Part shown: positions 37,201 through 49,303 of the stretch, piece by piece | Numbering within the stretch: the stretch's first letter is position 1 | Layout of the letters: every line of letters starts with the position of its first letter | DNA from: Amyloporia xantha | Lineage: Eukaryota; Basidiomycota; Agaricomycetes; Polyporales; Adustoporiaceae | Direction: 5' to 3' | NCBI GenBank assembly: GCA_036971615.1 | Contig: JAYKKR010000002.1 | Location: 434,001-498,000, forward strand | DNA length: 64,000 nt | Program-made: the position numbers and the translations under genes | Notes under the pieces: model-generated | Seen by the model: only the letters and a program-made list of their open reading frames with translations | What the model was told of the DNA's origin: nothing | Databases searched by the model: none

Positions 37201-39241
37201 ACGATAATAGGCTGTTTTAGCTTTGGAAGTGTTCGATACCCGCTGACAACGTACAATAAGTTCCTGCACCCATCACAAGCACATGAAACCCCTCTGTGAG
37301 GAGGCTGACAAGAGAGAACATGAATACGCCAACTCGGACGGGTATACAGAAACAGAAGTGTCGTGACATGTCTGAGATGATCGCTCAAGTTGGGGACTGA
37401 GGAGAGCAACTGCAAGGTCTTCAAGAACTCATGTGAATAAATATACGTGCGGAAGCTTGCCGCTGAACCCGATGACCTCGATGCTGATGAGTAATAAATT
37501 GGACCATCAATGATAATATTAATAGCACAGCCTATGACAAGTACACCGACCTGACGCCCAGTCCAGTGCTATGTAGTCGGTACCGCTTCGACTCATTGCA
37601 CTGCGGATTCCAGAAGGCCATACGATCAGGGTTCTAAACGTGTACAGCCTCATTGAGAGTTCCCACGAAGGTCGATAGAATTCTCGATGATGGTGACAAT
37701 TGGAGGCTTCCGGGCTGAGAACCAGCACCTCATGCGTTCAGGAACACTGCAATGTGCAGGACGTTGAACGGTCGTTCTGCCATCCTGCGTCTCAGCCAAA
37801 GAAATACACGATGAAAGGACGCTCGAGGATATCAACAAAGAGCTGATCAGGCTGTGTGGCGGCCAGATCAGCTCAACGTCGACGTGTGGCGGTGCATCGA
37901 TAGTCGTCCGGTATCCCCCGCCGATAATTACTCAGCCCATGACCTTTGGATTTACATTAGTTAAGAGAAAGCAGTCGAGAGTCGAATACATGACCGTAGT
38001 CCGTACATACTGTAGTACGGGCCGCGCAGGAATTCAGCGTTCCTTCGAACTAAACATGAATTGTTGCTCCTAGGCCTTATGCATTATGGCTCAGCGCTCA
38101 GCGCTTAGCCCCTAGCCCCGGCAGCCGTTCCAGTAAATTTTGCCATATAACTCCTTTCAAGTTCTTGACCACCGACTCATGGACTGCTTTTGCAGGACTA
38201 GCATCCCTAACACCATCAATGCCCGCGTAGATGCATCCGGCTTATACCTCGACATCGTGTATTGGCCTCAATGGAAAGAGGCTAGCCAATGTCAAGTGCT
38301 CCGGCTTCGTATATCTCAGGTCCCTCCAATGACCATTAACCAATCTTGCGTAGAATCCAACACCCTAGCGAAGACTTAATGCATCCCCGTATGTATTCGC
38401 CTCATATGGTCCTTCGCTTCAAGACTTCTTTGGGCCACGGCATACATTGTTCTCTCATTGTCTCCACTTTTCGCCTTTGTGCTCAATCATCAAATGTTCC
38501 CTCCTGACGCAAGCTCCTCCCCTGGTCCGCATGGTAATCTTTGTCTCAACTGCTGCATTGGAGCCGCGTTGAATGTCTCAGGTCACTATGAAAGGCACTC
38601 GACATGCTCCATCGGCCGGTGCAGCCTGAGTGTATCTTCCCTCGGGCTGTCCTTGGAAATAGCAGTGAGACATTGTGCAGAACTTCACGTGGAATAGCGT
38701 AGCATTCAAGCAAAGGTACAATGGTTTGGACAGTTTGGAGTACTCTCTCTTCTGTTCTTTTGTGATTAACTGGTGCGTCGTCCACTCGAATAGTCTTGAT
38801 TCGACTACGAGCGCTAATCTGTGAGTAGTATTGGTGGCTCCTGCAGACATTATCCTCGCTGACTTTCGGGCCTAGACTATTCGTATCCTGTATGAGTGTT
38901 TGCTTTCGCGTTAAATTCGTTATGAATCGACAGATAACACATTCGAGGTAAGACGGTTAGGGTATGGGCCATCGATTGATTTCATAAGCAGGTGGAAAAG
39001 GTTAGGCCATTGTTAGGCTGTTTCCGAACTATATAGTCTCGTCCTACCACTGCTGTGGCCTACCACAGCCTTAGAAGTTAGCACAACTCTACATCCTGCA
39101 TCCCTGCGATTGTTCAACGACGAATATTCTGAGGCCATCTTTGAGACATACTCAGCCTATAACTGCTCTTGAATTGCTATACTGCTACTTGCTTCCTATT
39201 GTCGGTTACATCCGTGGGTAATCTGCGCAAGCTCTGCAGAA
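34261..39241. other. 5-kb gene-poor stretch
   Basis: No gene I can name. The longest open frame is 36630..37424 (-, 264 codons), listed separately. Minus-strand ORFs at 34642..35007 and 34968..35168 can be joined by a GTGAGC..TTTTAG intron, but the product resembles nothing I know. The rest is short ORFs, probably decayed sequence. Confidence 0.4.
36630..37424 (-). CDS. Unassigned 264-codon open reading frame
   Basis: Open over 795 nt, long for a non-coding stretch at this base composition. It contains hydrophobic runs (GMVSLSLVMAIFSFLGYMY, SLFLYMVALYGIFPGCLA) and a charged stretch (QVREIRRNRPYVLRQLFGLG). An alternative frame upstream encodes another membrane-like run (FMFSLVSLLTEGFHVLVMGA), so a frameshifted or spliced multi-span membrane protein, or its relic, is possible. 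I compared it with Ste3 pheromone receptors because of the pheromone gene 4.5 kb away and saw no convincing match. Function unknown; it could be chance. Confidence 0.25.
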   Translation of the reverse strand: MKTLQLLSSVPNLSDHLRHVTTLLFLYTRPSWRIHVLSCQPPHRGVSCACDGCRNLLYVVSGYRTLPKLKQPIIVVMYFYPGDYGEVGTFDAVGMVSLSLVMAIFSFLGYMYSPLVGWLHLTLPFQACRRCISKTTLRKSFWIQSLDPSLFLYMVALYGIFPGCLAQVREIRRNRPYVLRQLFGLGRAKDEGLDLADPIPGNMWVIKTHIACNGMLHGALFDTDMVVVIRRYVRQLSHGQRKPFNRGLHADVFRLETGHANESS

Positions 39242-40796
39242 ATGTTGCGATTTAAAAAGGCCACAAGCATCACGCAGGTCCGTTATTATGACTACTCTGG
39301 GTCGAATTCTTTACTGATGGAAATGAAATGCCCACGAACAGCGAGCCTTGGTTCCGATAGAGCGCATACCATACGACGTGTTGCGGCTCATCTTCGAAGA
39401 AGCGGCACAGGAGAAAGAAGGCCGTCTTGCGCAAATCCGGTTTGCCCTTTATATGAGTTCTATATGTCAGACATGGCGAGACGTCGCAAATGATCTACCT
39501 TCTCTCTGGTCCACGATCCACATCTCACTTGAGAACGCTCCTCCTCTGACGCTCCTGGAATTGATTCTGCGTCGTTCACAGTTATGTCTCCTCGATATCT
39601 TCGTCGAATGGACCGCGCCTGGTGAGCTGTTTCTGCCAAGGGGAGCTAATCGTGACCCACGGACCAGGGAAAACTCGTACATTCTGCCTGCCATATATTT
39701 ACTGATGCAACATATCTCTCGCTGGAAGTCTGTCGACATTACGTGGAATCCCTCTGTGGCTTGTCTACCTGCTTCAATCGACGGTCTCTTTGTTTCACGA
39801 CACCTCATGACTGCTGGCGCTCTGGAAGACATGAAGGTCCGCGGGATGGACTTCTTTGGCCGCCTATTGTCTGCTCCGCACCTGCGCTCTCTGGAAGTGG
39901 AAGGAATACCGTCAAACTGCAACTTGGGTAAACTCGCACTGCGCTGTCCTGCTCTTTCTGACTTCACCTGGCGTGAACTTGGCCGCGAGGAATACTGTGA
40001 AGACCCGAGCGAAATTCTCAAATACCTCCGGCCTTTAGCGGGCCAGCTGCAGCGTCTCAAGCTCGGTCAATTTAAATTCACGGATCCCTATATGCCCGAA
40101 GGGGAGCCATCAACGTTATTTCCGATGTTAAAGATACTGGAATTCTCCGTTCTCGATGCTGCGGAAGTGGACGGATTTCTTGAGGGGATGACGGCTCCGC
40201 ACCTGGAAGAGCTCGTCGTATGCGACATCTGGGAGTCTAAGCGAGAGGATTGGAACCTTTCGGATCATTTCACACGTCTCCCTTCGTTGCGCTCTCTTTG
40301 CATCGAGCCAGTCGAGGACCCTGGCGTTCACTACAACGGATACAGCTTGAAATTTCTGAACGTGTTTCATTCTGTCAGGATCAATTATGGTGTCAACCAT
40401 CGCAAGGCCGAGATGGAAAGGATCATTAGGATGTTGTCCCGCGGGCATAAACAGGTATGGTTGTTCCCTAACCTGGTCTCCGTAAAGATCTACTGCACCG
40501 CAGCGTTTCCGACGGGTTTACTTCGAAAGCTTGTCGAAGGGCGAATTAAGGGCCCAGTCCGGGCTCTACGCGAGTTAACAGTGCATAATAAGAGAATATT
40601 TCAACTCCACGCACCGCAACGGGAGTGGTTCCAGGACAACTTGAGCACCTTCACCTGGACCTCCGATTTTCCTTCTCGTGATGTGGACCCTCTAGCTGTT
40701 CGCTATCCGGACGGCCACAATGCCATTGAGCTGGTGTGTTTTGCAGATCTTCCCACTGTGGTCCCAAAAGCTAATTCATGTTCAGGTGAACCTTGA
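39242..40796 (+). CDS. F-box protein with leucine-rich repeats
   Basis: Substrate-receptor-like subunit for SCF ubiquitin ligases. Exon 1 is only 12 codons (39242..39277, MLRFKKATSITQ). A 64-nt intron (39278..39341, GTCCGT..AACAG) leads to RALVPIERIPYDVLRLIFEE, the F-box start. Without this short exon the long frame has no ATG. The F-box continues CQTWRDVANDLPSLWSTIHI. The remainder (residues about 80-490) is a degenerate LRR array with ISRWKSVDI, LRSLEVEG and LPSLRSLCIEP. Start and intron are supported by the paralogue at 59-60.6 kb, which reads KRTLAPFERMPVDI at the same place. F-box/LRR genes form large, fast-evolving families in Agaricomycetes, and the specific substrate is unknown. No damage is visible in this copy. 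Confidence 0.78.
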
Positions 40797-41284
40797 ACGT
40801 GATGAGTGACCGGTGGTAGGGTATGATTGTGCAGCGGGCGTGGTACGTATGATAACGAGAGCCTCCGATGGAAGTTTGAAGTTGTTACCATTGCGGGAGT
40901 GCTTTCGCGATCGCCCAGCCGAGGCAAGCAGGTCTCACTTGCGAGTAAGCTGTGAGTATCGTTAAACAGTCACCGCTGTATATCATATTGTGCTAGGTCC
41001 AGGGAGACAATATATGAACCATATGTGCTATGTTTTCCAACCCTGTTTCCTATCTTTGAGCAAACGCAGGCTTTCATGTATTTCAGTTGTAGATCTGCGC
41101 TGGGTACCAATTGCAAATTCGGTGCAATATATGAGCGTCTATTTTGTCAACCATTCATGAACATCGCATTTCGGCCGATTTCAATGACGACGTGTCGAAC
41201 AAACTGAAAGCACTTGCTCCTCTACTCTGCTCAAACGTACAAGGTCCAGGAGTGTGTACTTTTGAGCTGTAACGAATACGTGGC
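40797..41284. promoter_or_regulatory. Intergenic region upstream of ALG2
   Basis: 488 nt between the F-box stop and the ALG2 start on the same strand. No extra gene seen; it must hold the ALG2 promoter. No clear TATA box. Confidence 0.4.
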
Positions 41285-42999
41285 ATGTCGTCCCCGAAAC
41301 TTCGCATTGCTTTCGTCCACCCCGATCTGGGCATTGGTGCTTCCGTTCAGCGAGTGTTTCACATAGGTCACCACTTGCTGACCCTTTCATTTATTTAGGT
41401 GGTGCCGAACGACTAGTGGTTGATGCTGCTCTTGGGCTACAGAAGCTAGGCCACGAAGTTGACATATACACATCACATCACGACCCGGACCATTGTTTCG
41501 ACGAAACACGAGATGGTATGTAGCCTACCAGTCCTCCGAATACGACTGGACGTTAACAGGACACAATGACAGGTAGTGTTCGGGTGCACAACATTGTCCC
41601 TCCGTTTCCCCGATCATATAAAGGCAAACTCCATATCCTATTCTCCCATGCCCGACAACTACACCTAACGAGCTATCTTCTACGACCACGCGCTCCCGTA
41701 TACGATGCGTATTTCGTTGACCAGCTTTCGACGTGTGTGCCCCTCCTTCGTGTGTTTGGGCATACGCGTGTCGTGTTTTATTGCCATTTCCCGGACAAGC
41801 TGCTTGCCGATGGGGCGTATGTGGAAGGGAAGGTGAAGAGGAAAGGAGGGATTCTGAAGCGGATATATCGCTTGCCTATGGATTGGTTGGAAGAGATCAC
41901 CACACGTGAGTATTCCTGTGTCTTTCTCAGCTTCGGATATTAAGCCTCAATGTGTAGGGCAGGCGGATGTCATACTCGCCAACTCGAAGTTCACTGCGCG
42001 AGTCTTCAAAGCGCACTTTGCAAGCATACCAAGAACACCGAAGGTCGTATACCCAGGCATCAATCTCGCTGCGTATGAAGCCAGACCCGTAGACAGCGAG
42101 GATCCAGACGTGTCTCAAGTCGAATCGTACGTCAAATCATAGGTCCAATCCGCAGGCAGCGCTGACACGAGCAAAAGAGCAGAAGTCGCCCAACCCTGCT
42201 ATCATTGAATCGCTTCGAGAAGAAGAAAAATGCCGCATTGGCGGTCGATTCTTTCGCTCTACTACGTAAGAAGTTGGCAGATAGCTCTTCTCCAATGGCA
42301 CAGTCATTACGTCTCGTGGTCGCCGGTAAGCTCTGACCTATGTATGTAATAACTGTGCAGCTCACAGCGGCACCAGGTGGCTACGACCCGCGATTAGAGG
42401 ACAACATGATGACCCTGGTCGCCCTCATAGACCGTGCAAAAGAGTATTCGCTGACATTCAACATCATCACACCCTCTGCGTCCCGGACAAATATTCCGCC
42501 CTTCGATCTCACGCCGTCGAACCCGGACGTCATCTTCCTGCTGAATTTCACAACCCCACAGCGTTCCGCCCTGCTCTCGGCCACATCTACGCTTGTGCTC
42601 CTCTACACTCCTATGAATGAGCATTTCGGCATCGGGCCGGTCGAGGCTATGGTGTGCGGGCTTCCCGTGTTGGCGTGCAATAGCGGCGGGCCCACCGAGA
42701 GCGTGGTGGACAGTCCGCCAGAAGAGCGGACGGGGTGGCTGCGCCCACCGCAGTCGGATGTGTGGGCGGAGGCATTGCAGGAGATCATCAGGTTGTCGCC
42801 AGAGGAACGGTCTGCGCTGTCGGCAAGAGCGCGTCAGCGGGCGAAGGATAGCTTCGGCATGGAGGCCATGGCGCAGGGTCTGGAGGTCGCGCTCCGGGAA
42901 GCCGTGGCCATGGGGTCCGTTATGGCATCTTCCGTGCTGCTGGTGTTCTGGGCGATCCTGGCTGTGCTCGCAGCGCTGGTTGTCAGACTATTCTCGTGA
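41285..42999 (+). CDS. ALG2: Alpha-1,3/1,6-mannosyltransferase ALG2
   Basis: Glycosyltransferase (GT4) that adds the second and third mannoses to the lipid-linked N-glycan precursor on the cytosolic face of the ER. The start at 41285 gives [19 protein letters not shown] spliced second exon begins [19 protein letters not shown], the GGAER nucleotide-sugar loop. Later landmarks are [21 protein letters not shown], the exon [34 protein letters not shown] and the GT4 catalytic block [20 protein letters not shown] with the E..G..PVE acidic residues. The C-terminus ends with one hydrophobic helix ([18 protein letters not shown]), a membrane anchor as in fungal ALG2. Six or so short introns give a length of about 480 residues, normal for the family. 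No disruption found. Confidence 0.93.
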
Positions 43000-43546
43000 A
43001 TATCAGATTGTCGCGCGTCCCGTTCTTGCCCCGGACAAATCTGTCAGACCTGTTGATGGTACTGAGATAGCGACTATTGGAGAGATAGCGAACGCAAGGC
43101 TAGGTCCATTGAGTCTGATTGTCTTGTACTGTCAATGTTCGGAATTAGTATACTTATATATCTACTTCATGGCGCCAGGGTGGGACAGCAGTGGGAGAAC
43201 CGCAAACGGAACCTTTCGAACAGCAGCCGATGCATTTACATTTAAATGGTAGGGTCAGTACATTTTGCTATGTATGAATGTAATACAACAGTGAGGATGA
43301 GGAAGACAATTACAACAGACGCACGGTATCGAATGATATGGCAGCTCCAGTCTCCGAGGCAGAACAAATTCCTAATGAATATGAGGGTGAACGAGAAATG
43401 AAGATGACCAGCTCGGTGAAGCGAATGAACAGGATTCCGAAGATAACGTAGCAGAGTGGCCGGAGACAATATGGGATAGGAGAAGGGAATGAAAAATTGT
43501 GCCGTTCGTTCGTTCGTTAGAATGTGTCGTTTCTGTCCACAAGCAG
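43000..43546. other. Convergent 3' flank
   Basis: About 550 nt between the ALG2 stop and the converging DUF6699 gene. Contains both 3' UTRs; no supported gene. Confidence 0.4.
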
Positions 43547-45022
43547 TCATTCGCCGTCGTCTTCATCAGGATGTCGGCTCGAAGCCCGAGAAGGCGGGCG
43601 CGACGTTGCCGCTCGCGATGTCGCTCGTGACGTCCGATTGGACCTCGCTCGCCGTCTCGCACGAGATTGGGCGTCCGCCTCGGCCTCCCGCCGTTCCTGC
43701 TCCTGGATCTCCAGTTCCGTCATGGGATATCTTCTCATGCACTTCAGTTCAAAGATACACGGCAGCGCCCCGCCACAGACTTCCTTCACGAAGTTCTCGT
43801 TCGAGACAATGCCGCCGAACATGGTGTCCTGCCCTAGCCAATCGAAACGAAGCAGTGTCTGCGGTAGGCGCCCGCCAGGCACGCCGTGTGCGGTCGAGCG
43901 GTTATAGTAGAACGCCTCCGACAGGGTGTGTTTTTGCTGCTCGGATGCATTGTCGTACTGTTTTTGCGAAACACGGCCGTTCATGTAGGTGTAGATGGCC
44001 TCAATGACATCGCCACACGTGACACCCGTCAGCGGGTCCGACGCAGTCACCTCAATGGGCCAGGGAATGTTGCGGGAAATAAGGCGGAGGGAGGATACGC
44101 GCGGCCAGGTCGCAGGGGCTTGGCGGCCGTTGGACCAGGATCGATGCGCGGGGTCTGACGAGCGTTGGCATTGCGCCGTCGAGAACAACATGTTCCATTT
44201 GATATAGTCGTGATTGTCCTCATCAGGCGGAGGTGCCAACAGAGGGTTCAGCTCCACTCTAGCTTTAACCTTCTTAATCAGGATAGGCTCAAGAACAGGG
44301 CCATCTGTGTGTGATTCTCCTGCGTCAGGGGCGGCTGCAGCTAGACACGGCAGAACCTACGCACAGTGCGGGCCTTCAGCAAATTTAGGTACCTTGTCAA
44401 ACTCGCTCGCATCGTACGGACGGACGATCGGCGCAGGTGGTGCAGCCTGTTGAGGCGGTGCGGCTCCTTGTGGAGGAAGACCTGTTGCCCCGGGCGCAGC
44501 AAATGGCGTGTTGGGCCACCCACCTGGCATCCCGCCCGGCATGGCGCCTGGCATTGCATACGGTGTGGTGAACATCTGCATCATTGGCGGCCACATCTGC
44601 ATGCCAGGATGTCCTCCGTATTGAGGAGGAAGTGGTTGCTGGAACTGGCTGTAGCCAGTGCCGGGTGCCACGAACGGGGTGTGTGGATGCGAGCCCGTCG
44701 GCGAGCCTGGGTGCGTGCCGGGATGGGAGTAGGGCGAGCCGGCGTTCGGGAAGCCGGTGAAGTCGGCAGAGAATCCTCCTCCTCCGACTGGTGCCACAGG
44801 TGAGCCAGCACCTTGCGGAGGCAGGGCAACAGGCGGGATGAAGTAAGACCCGGGCACACCTTGCATGGGATGCGCACCCATGAACGGTGACATTATGGGG
44901 AATTGCTGCGGTTGTAGCCAGGACGGCGCGGCCTGTGGACTGTATGGTATTACAGGTGGACGTCCTGGCGTGGATACACCGGGCGCCCCTGGAATAGGCG
45001 GAACGACTGGGGTGTATTGCAT
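43547..45022 (-). CDS. Proline/glycine-rich DUF6699 domain protein
   Basis: The N-terminal half (about 220 residues) is low-complexity Pro/Gly/Met/Gln-rich sequence with PGGMPGG and PPQG repeats, probably disordered. A 60-nt GTGCGT..CACAG intron (about 44350-44291) joins EGPH to GPVLEPILIKKVKARVELN, the start of a DUF6699 domain. Hallmarks are NPLLAPPP, YIKWNMLFSTAQCQRS, SWSNGRQAPATWPRV, RLISRNIPWPIEV and GVTCGDVIEAIYTYM. A charged Arg/Ala/Ser-rich tail follows and ends DEDDGE. DUF6699 is common and uncharacterised in Agaricomycetes; no catalytic residues are known. The start at 45022 is the first ATG of the proline-rich frame and may not be the true one. A second, shorter DUF6699 gene lies at 51931. 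Confidence 0.8.
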
Positions 45023-48000
45023 TTGGAATCAAGGCCGATTGGAGAGCTGCCTATAGTTTAGTTGCAAGCAATGTGATGAACAAGGTTGCTACTTGGACCG
45101 CACAAAAGGAGTCGAAGTGATACGGGAGACGAGTAAAGTAGGATCGTACCTGTAGTAGCTGCTGTACTGCAGAAATGTTGGATCCTCCCGACTCGGTGCT
45201 ATTCCAGAGTGACTCGTCCGATTCTGCAGATATGAATATTGATTAGATCACAATAGAATCCCAGCGAACAAGCAGGCGATTGCAGCGTGTCTAGAGTGAG
45301 TCAGACAAAAGAGCGACGACTGCCTTTTACTCTATTCCACGACCCAATGCCTGCAATGAAGTATCCGAGACGGGTTCATCTGTGAGGCAGTGGCATGGCC
45401 CGAAGCGCTCAGTATGGCCGCTGGTAAAGACCCCGGATTCACTACAGGGCAACGAGCAGCTCTCCGTCATTCTGTGCGAGTAACTGGCCTTGCATATGTG
45501 GAAATGGAATAACATAGAGAAAGACATAGGTTGAAGGACGCAGTCAGTCGCCAGACCGTTATAACGTACTTATCTTCGACAACAGAAACCTATAGGACGT
45601 CGAGGGGTTTCGGGGTCTCTATCGGTTATTGCCTCATGCCTTTCGTCCCCACACGTCCGTCCCACATTACTTGCGGTTGTCCTCCGTACATATTGGTATG
45701 AAGAAAATTCAGCTTTCAACTTTTATTCAAAGACGCGCCAGAAGGTCTCTGAAAATTCATGCGAACGTGTTCTTCATGTACGCCCCTAAAAACTGATCGT
45801 GGTGAGAAGTGGTGGCCTTCGGTGAGTTGCGTTACACATGTCTTTCTTGTATGTGCTCAGTCTCCGCTTTCGCAGTCAGTATGCTACAGCTGTGTTGTCA
45901 GATATTGAATACGTGTTTTCATCGCCTCTATTTGTCAAATACTTTGCAGAGACTCGGCTCTGCAGACTAGCCAGCGGAACGGAGTCAACGGGGCGGAGCA
46001 AACTCGTAAGAGCGCTTTTCGTTCAAAGTTCACAACTCTTCTTGTCTCGCGACTTCGCAGTGAATTGAATTTCGCGCCATATTAACTGCTGCCGGTGGTT
46101 GTTAGGACAACATGCCCATGCACAGCTCCTGGTCTTACTGACGCGTGTAACTTTCAGTACTTCTTTCTATCTCACATTTGTATCCCCTGGAGGATGCGGT
46201 TCTACACCGGCGTAGGTACACTACAGCGAGGGGCGATTGAGTCAACACTAAACTTGCAGGAGCAGGATGTGCGAGCAGATACTGTATGATTTGAGCGCTC
46301 GAGTACATGTGTACGGGTGAGTAGCTGTCGCCTCCAGCTCCTACTTTCTGTCGTATCTCGCAGTATTCTAACCGATTTTCTTCCGGGGAAATTCCGCATC
46401 GAGGACTACCTTACAGAGGCCTTTCCGCAGTTCACTGTGATGACAGAATCTACTCTTGCCGTCCATGCGATGCTGATATTCAATGATAGCGGGTACTCAC
46501 TGATTGCATTCAGAGCTGCGTCGAGCATCCACATATTTAAAGACGAGGCTCATGACAATCGCTGTAGGGTTCCCCGATCACAGATTTGATTACTTTGACA
46601 TAGATGCCCGTGAAACGCGAATTCCCTCCGATCTCCGAGTGTTTATATCTGGCTTTTTACTATCATCACAGAAGGATGTGTCCTAAAGACTCTTCATCAT
46701 AGGAATTCGAAATAGCGTCCTGTCGGATGACCGTTGTGCGCTTTTGTCAAGCTACTTTGTCCGTCGCCACACCTCAAGCCGGCCAATCCGGAACACTAGC
46801 GGTTGCGTTCAGGAACTGGTGGTTTCTCCGTTAACCGGAAACATGGTCTATCGAATGTGTGGTGTATGTATAACTTCATCACGCGTATGTCCACAGTGGC
46901 TCCCAACCTGATTGCAGTCAGCCAAATCTCACGGCGAGACACTTCATGTGCCTTTGATGAGGTGACTTACCTGGCTCGTGTCACCGCGTCGACGATATCC
47001 CTGATCCATCCCTTATCACTTACAGTGGCGAAGTCCAACTGGATATGATCACGATGGTTGTTACGTGCTAAGACTGCAGACGATTATCACACTGTAGATT
47101 CCCTGATAGAATGTTACATACAATGTCGGATGGCTATCGCAAAGCAGACCGCATACATAACCTGCGTTGTGCCTGGTGGTAAGTCTTGATGTCCTCTTTG
47201 TATGGGACGTCCAACGGCACTTACGTTTGATCATCTGTCAGAAGTACACCACGGGGACACATGTGCGTTGAAGAGGCTTTACAGTCACCCCCATCAAAGT
47301 CCGCGTTCCCGTTGGTGGTGGTACATCAATGCATCCCTATCATATCAGAGATCCGCTGTTGAACGGAGCTATCATGCATTTTCAAAGTAAGTATTGATGA
47401 AGTCAGGACATGTGCAAGGCCTGGAGTATGTGGCATTCGAGAAGGTGGTACAGAGCCTCAATCAGCGCGTGTGGAAGGGCCGAGAGAGCAGGAAGTTGTT
47501 GACCACTGGCGGGAACATTTGCTGCGCCATGACCGATAAAGGTGTGAACGGTCTGAAGACTTGCTAGTGAACCAGTTAATCAACGTGCGCAGTTATGAAT
47601 CTGCGCCATCACGACCGGATGCAACATGTGAAAGGTATATTTGACACCGTGTGAGACAACGCTCATTCATATCATGGCTTAGACATCTTTCTCAAATCAG
47701 AATTTCATACTGTCAGAACCTCAGCCGCATTCTTAGGATTCTAGAATTTGGACCTGGCATGTATCCGACTCCTTGGTCTGTATCGCAAGCTTCAATACTT
47801 GATTAGCAGCCTGAGTACGCCGGCTACCGAGATTCACGGGTGTGGTTGGCGAGGCCTTTGGGTCTGAGGCAAGCCGCCTACTTGCTATATACTGATTAGG
47901 GGCTTACACGCAGCCTGTCTGGCAATGACGGCGTCACGCGCTTTCAGGCTATCTTTGAGATTCAACGCACGTCTTAATTTTCAGCTTGGTTTTCTTCCGC

Positions 48001-49303
48001 GGCTGTCATGCACTCGGTACCTTCAAGTCCCCACATTTGGCGTAACTGCAAGGCACCCGCTCCCCCATGACTTAATATGACAGCTTACTCCTGCGCAAGG
48101 ATCAACGCCCTGGACGCTCGATCAAACTTCGCACAACTTTCCCCTTGAGTGATCAGTTCTGTGAGATGTCTTACCAGTGTGCAGAAGGCAAGTAGATCCA
48201 CTACATAAATTATCTGCATGCTCATAGCCTCATCCACTGATCGTGATTTATCCGTCATCGCAATGCGACCCGCGTAAGCGCTTTAATCATGGAGCTTCAA
48301 GTTGTAAAACAGATCTTGCTACTTGTCTATCGCATGGGAGATCTCAGATCATCTGATCCTATGGTCAGACATTCTGAGCAGTTAAAGCGCTTGTGACAGC
48401 ACCTTTATTGCAGCAATCTGTGGTGCACAGCTTGATTTTGGTACCCTGATTCAGGGAGACCGTGTCTCCGGATCCAAATGATGGCCAAAGGAGCCTCGTG
48501 CAGCAACGCTCCTTTTACCGATCTTCTGATCTCTCACGACAATTTTCCTTACCTGAAACTTTGCGCAACGTTCACTTCTCCCCGGACGGTACACCTCACC
48601 CGAGTTCAATCGCTTTTCCAAGATGCGTAGCATATGTATACAGGTATAAACAGTAGTGATAGCTAACATTTCTGGCTGGGGCTGCGGTGAAGCCTCACAC
48701 CGTCATATGCTCTTAGCCGTATCTAAACTTTTGGATGCCATCAAGAAATTCTCACATGGATGTTGGAAGTATCAACACGAGATTGTTGGTCTCACTGGTT
48801 GTAATCAGAATAGCACATTTTCCCATTTCCCTCAAATGTCCGTTTTTGACACCTCGAATCAGCGCCTTAGCTGTCTATGGGCGTCCGTACATAATCATCG
48901 GTGAGTAGTACGCTCTTCTGCTTCTGGTAGCTCTAGAGCAGAGCGACCACTATGTGCAATGGGATATCGACTGCCATGTATAGACATGGCGATCACAGGA
49001 GAACCTGCCGATCATCCATCTTCACAGGTGAGTTGCAGTGTCGATGCCGCACAATTAATATGGCCGACTGCCTTTCCGCGCGTCAACTCGCTTCTGATTG
49101 ATGTGCGCTCAGGCTCCTTTCTTCCGTGTGACGCTGATGCATCATTCGAAGTCAGACGTCTTGGGCTACCGGGGGGCGTCCCGTGAATCCAGGACTTCTT
49201 ATGTAAATACGGAGAAGATAAATTGATGGACAGAGACAGGATTGTCTCTTGTTCCCCTCCCTTGAGAAGTCTTGGACCACCCTTACAGGAGTGCACCACC
49301 GAC
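45023..49303. other. 4.3-kb gene-poor stretch
   Basis: No ORF above about 90 codons with a plausible product on either strand, and no RNA gene or clear long repeat recognised. It probably consists of decayed sequence; the right end must contain the desaturase promoter. Confidence 0.4.

Noticed and set aside
36630..37424. Ste3 pheromone receptor
   Set aside because: Hydrophobic runs prompted the comparison, but the conserved receptor segments are absent in all frames I read.
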